Shown here in pieces: positions 63,034 to 64,000 of a DNA stretch of 64,000 bases (the stretch's first letter is position 1; each line of letters opens with the position of its first letter). The notes beneath the pieces are model-generated. The model was not told the origin of the DNA, made no database searches, and worked only from the letters and a program-made list of their open reading frames with translations. Position numbers and translations under genes: made by a program. The DNA is from Actinoplanes couchii (GTDB lineage Bacteria > Actinomycetota > Actinomycetes > Mycobacteriales > Micromonosporaceae), in the NCBI RefSeq assembly GCF_016862075.1, contig NZ_BOMG01000014.1, positions 1 through 64,000 of the forward strand, given 5' to 3'.

Positions 63034-64000
63034 GTTTCCGGCTGCGGATCTTCCTGCTGGTGCTGGTCACCACGGTCACCGCGATCGGGGCGACCGCCTG
63101 GCTGACCCTCAGCCTCACCTCCCGCGAACTGGAGCGCGCCGAACACGCCCGGGACCGCCACCAGGCCGACATCCTCGACGCGGTCAGCCGGTTCGGGCTG
63201 CTCAACGGCCGGTGGAACGGCATCGACACGATCACCGCCGAACAGTCGAAGAGAACCGGCCTGCACATCCGGATCGCCACCCGGGAGGCCGAGGAGGTGC
63301 TGGCCGACTCCGACACCCTCGAGGGCCGCGCCGCCGGTCCGGTCCAGCTGGTGCCCGCCGACATCAACCCGTTGCCCGGCCTGAGCGAGGACACCGTCAC
63401 GGCCGCCCAGCGGCGCGCCTTCACCCTGCAGAAGGAGAAGAAGAAGCCGAGAGCGGAACGGGCGGACGAGCCGCCGCGGCGGCCCGGCCGGGGCTCGTTG
63501 CGGGCCCGGCCCGATCTGCCGGCCGACCTGTTCGCGACCGTTCCCACCGGCGGCGATCCCGCCTACCTGGCGCTGCTGGAGGCGACCCAGTACCGTGCGG
63601 CGCTCGCCTCGGTCCGGTGCATGGCCCAGAACGGCGGGCCCCCGGCCGCGCTCACCCTGGCCGTGCCGCCCTACCTGGACGACGCGCGCCGCCTCGCGCA
63701 ACCCGACTGCGTCGAGAGCAACACCAGCCGGATCCTGGGCGACGAGGCCTGGCTCGCCGACGCCTGGCTCCAGCTCGGCGGATGCGACGAGTACCTCGAA
63801 GGGCTCGACAAGTGCCTCATGCTCGGGTTCGCCGATGCCGTGTCCACCAGTTCCGCCCTGCCGGTCCGGGTCTACTTCGGCGGTCGGCAGGACATCGACC
63901 TCGCATCGGTGCAGCGCCCGGCCCTGCTCGGCGGCGCCGTGCTGTTGCTGGCCGCCGCCGTCGGCACCGCCTGGATCGCCCGGCGGATCAGCCGCCCGGT
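63030..64000 (+). CDS. Sensor histidine kinase, truncated by window end
   Basis: The first 323 residues of a membrane kinase that pairs with the response regulator upstream (GTG overlaps its stop, GTGA). Helix 1 (IFLLVLVTTVTAIGATAWLTL) and helix 2 (PALLGGAVLLLAAAVGTAWIA) flank an extracellular sensor of about 265 residues. The sensor holds a Lys/Arg/Pro-rich patch (LQKEKKKPRAERADEPPRRP) and four cysteines (RCMAQ, DCVES, GCDEY, KCLML) that may form disulfides. RRISRPV begins the HAMP domain; the kinase core lies beyond the window. No known sensor family is recognised. Confidence 0.85.
   Translation, partial: MSFRLRIFLLVLVTTVTAIGATAWLTLSLTSRELERAEHARDRHQADILDAVSRFGLLNGRWNGIDTITAEQSKRTGLHIRIATREAEEVLADSDTLEGRAAGPVQLVPADINPLPGLSEDTVTAAQRRAFTLQKEKKKPRAERADEPPRRPGRGSLRARPDLPADLFATVPTGGDPAYLALLEATQYRAALASVRCMAQNGGPPAALTLAVPPYLDDARRLAQPDCVESNTSRILGDEAWLADAWLQLGGCDEYLEGLDKCLMLGFADAVSTSSALPVRVYFGGRQDIDLASVQRPALLGGAVLLLAAAVGTAWIARRISRP

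Overview
The window reads as chromosomal DNA of a high-G+C actinobacterium, most likely Micromonosporaceae and close to Actinoplanes. Codons almost always end in G or C, GTG and TTG starts are common, and several genes have a TANNNT -10 box 5-8 nt before the start codon (leaderless transcripts). The block at 47677-53945 (pgsA-like, DUF881, small basic protein, DUF881, gcvH, garA, ftsR-like merR, DUF151, merR) has the gene order of Mycobacterium tuberculosis Rv1822-Rv1830. No rRNA, tRNA, CRISPR array, insertion sequence or prophage was seen. Fifty-eight main genes are annotated (the last is cut by the window edge), plus two tentative small ORFs.

Layout. 1-2418: repeat-rich, gene-poor stretch with two uncharacterised minus-strand genes and pyrimidine-rich (in RNA) downstream regions. 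2419-5161: minus operon DUF2252 - PPOX - pirin. 5274-12096: L-arabinose unit, with a LacI-type regulator, arabinose isomerase and a ChvE/GguA/GguB-type sugar ABC importer; two near-identical operators lie before the regulator and before araA. 12313-12765: small cysteine-containing secreted protein. 12820-17748: compact three-gene minus operon encoding a DUF559-type nuclease, a winged-helix-like protein and a 1070-residue protein with two separate P-loop NTPase modules, the second HerA-like. This is the best candidate for an undescribed system, probably DNA processing or anti-phage. 17882-20495: DUF1501/DUF1800 pair. 20612-24796: atypical ROK protein, STAS protein, zwf and a DHH phosphoesterase.

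25007-31171: mostly envelope and secreted proteins (YcnI-like, lipoprotein, membrane-anchored AA10 LPMO, Tat protein with DUF4331), plus an S4 protein, an FKBP and an AAC(2')-I-like acetyltransferase. 31347-32360: AraC regulator between two long inverted repeats. 32642-39038: glycogen region glgC / glgA with a GGDEF-EAL protein between them and a GHL10 glycosidase-like protein overlapping glgA. 39089-43961: secreted protein, ABC-F, secreted X-Pro peptidase-like hydrolase, PhzF. 44063-47481: MoxR ATPase with a VWA partner. 47677-53945: the mycobacterial-type block. 53985-57406: short UvrA-like protein and an aminotransferase. 57460-59594: hydrolase, ECF-type sigma factor and STAS protein. 59632-62173: zinc-ribbon-like protein and asparagine synthase. 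62338-64000: two-component system, kinase truncated by the window end.

All functional calls come from reading motifs and family resemblance by eye; no database search was run.
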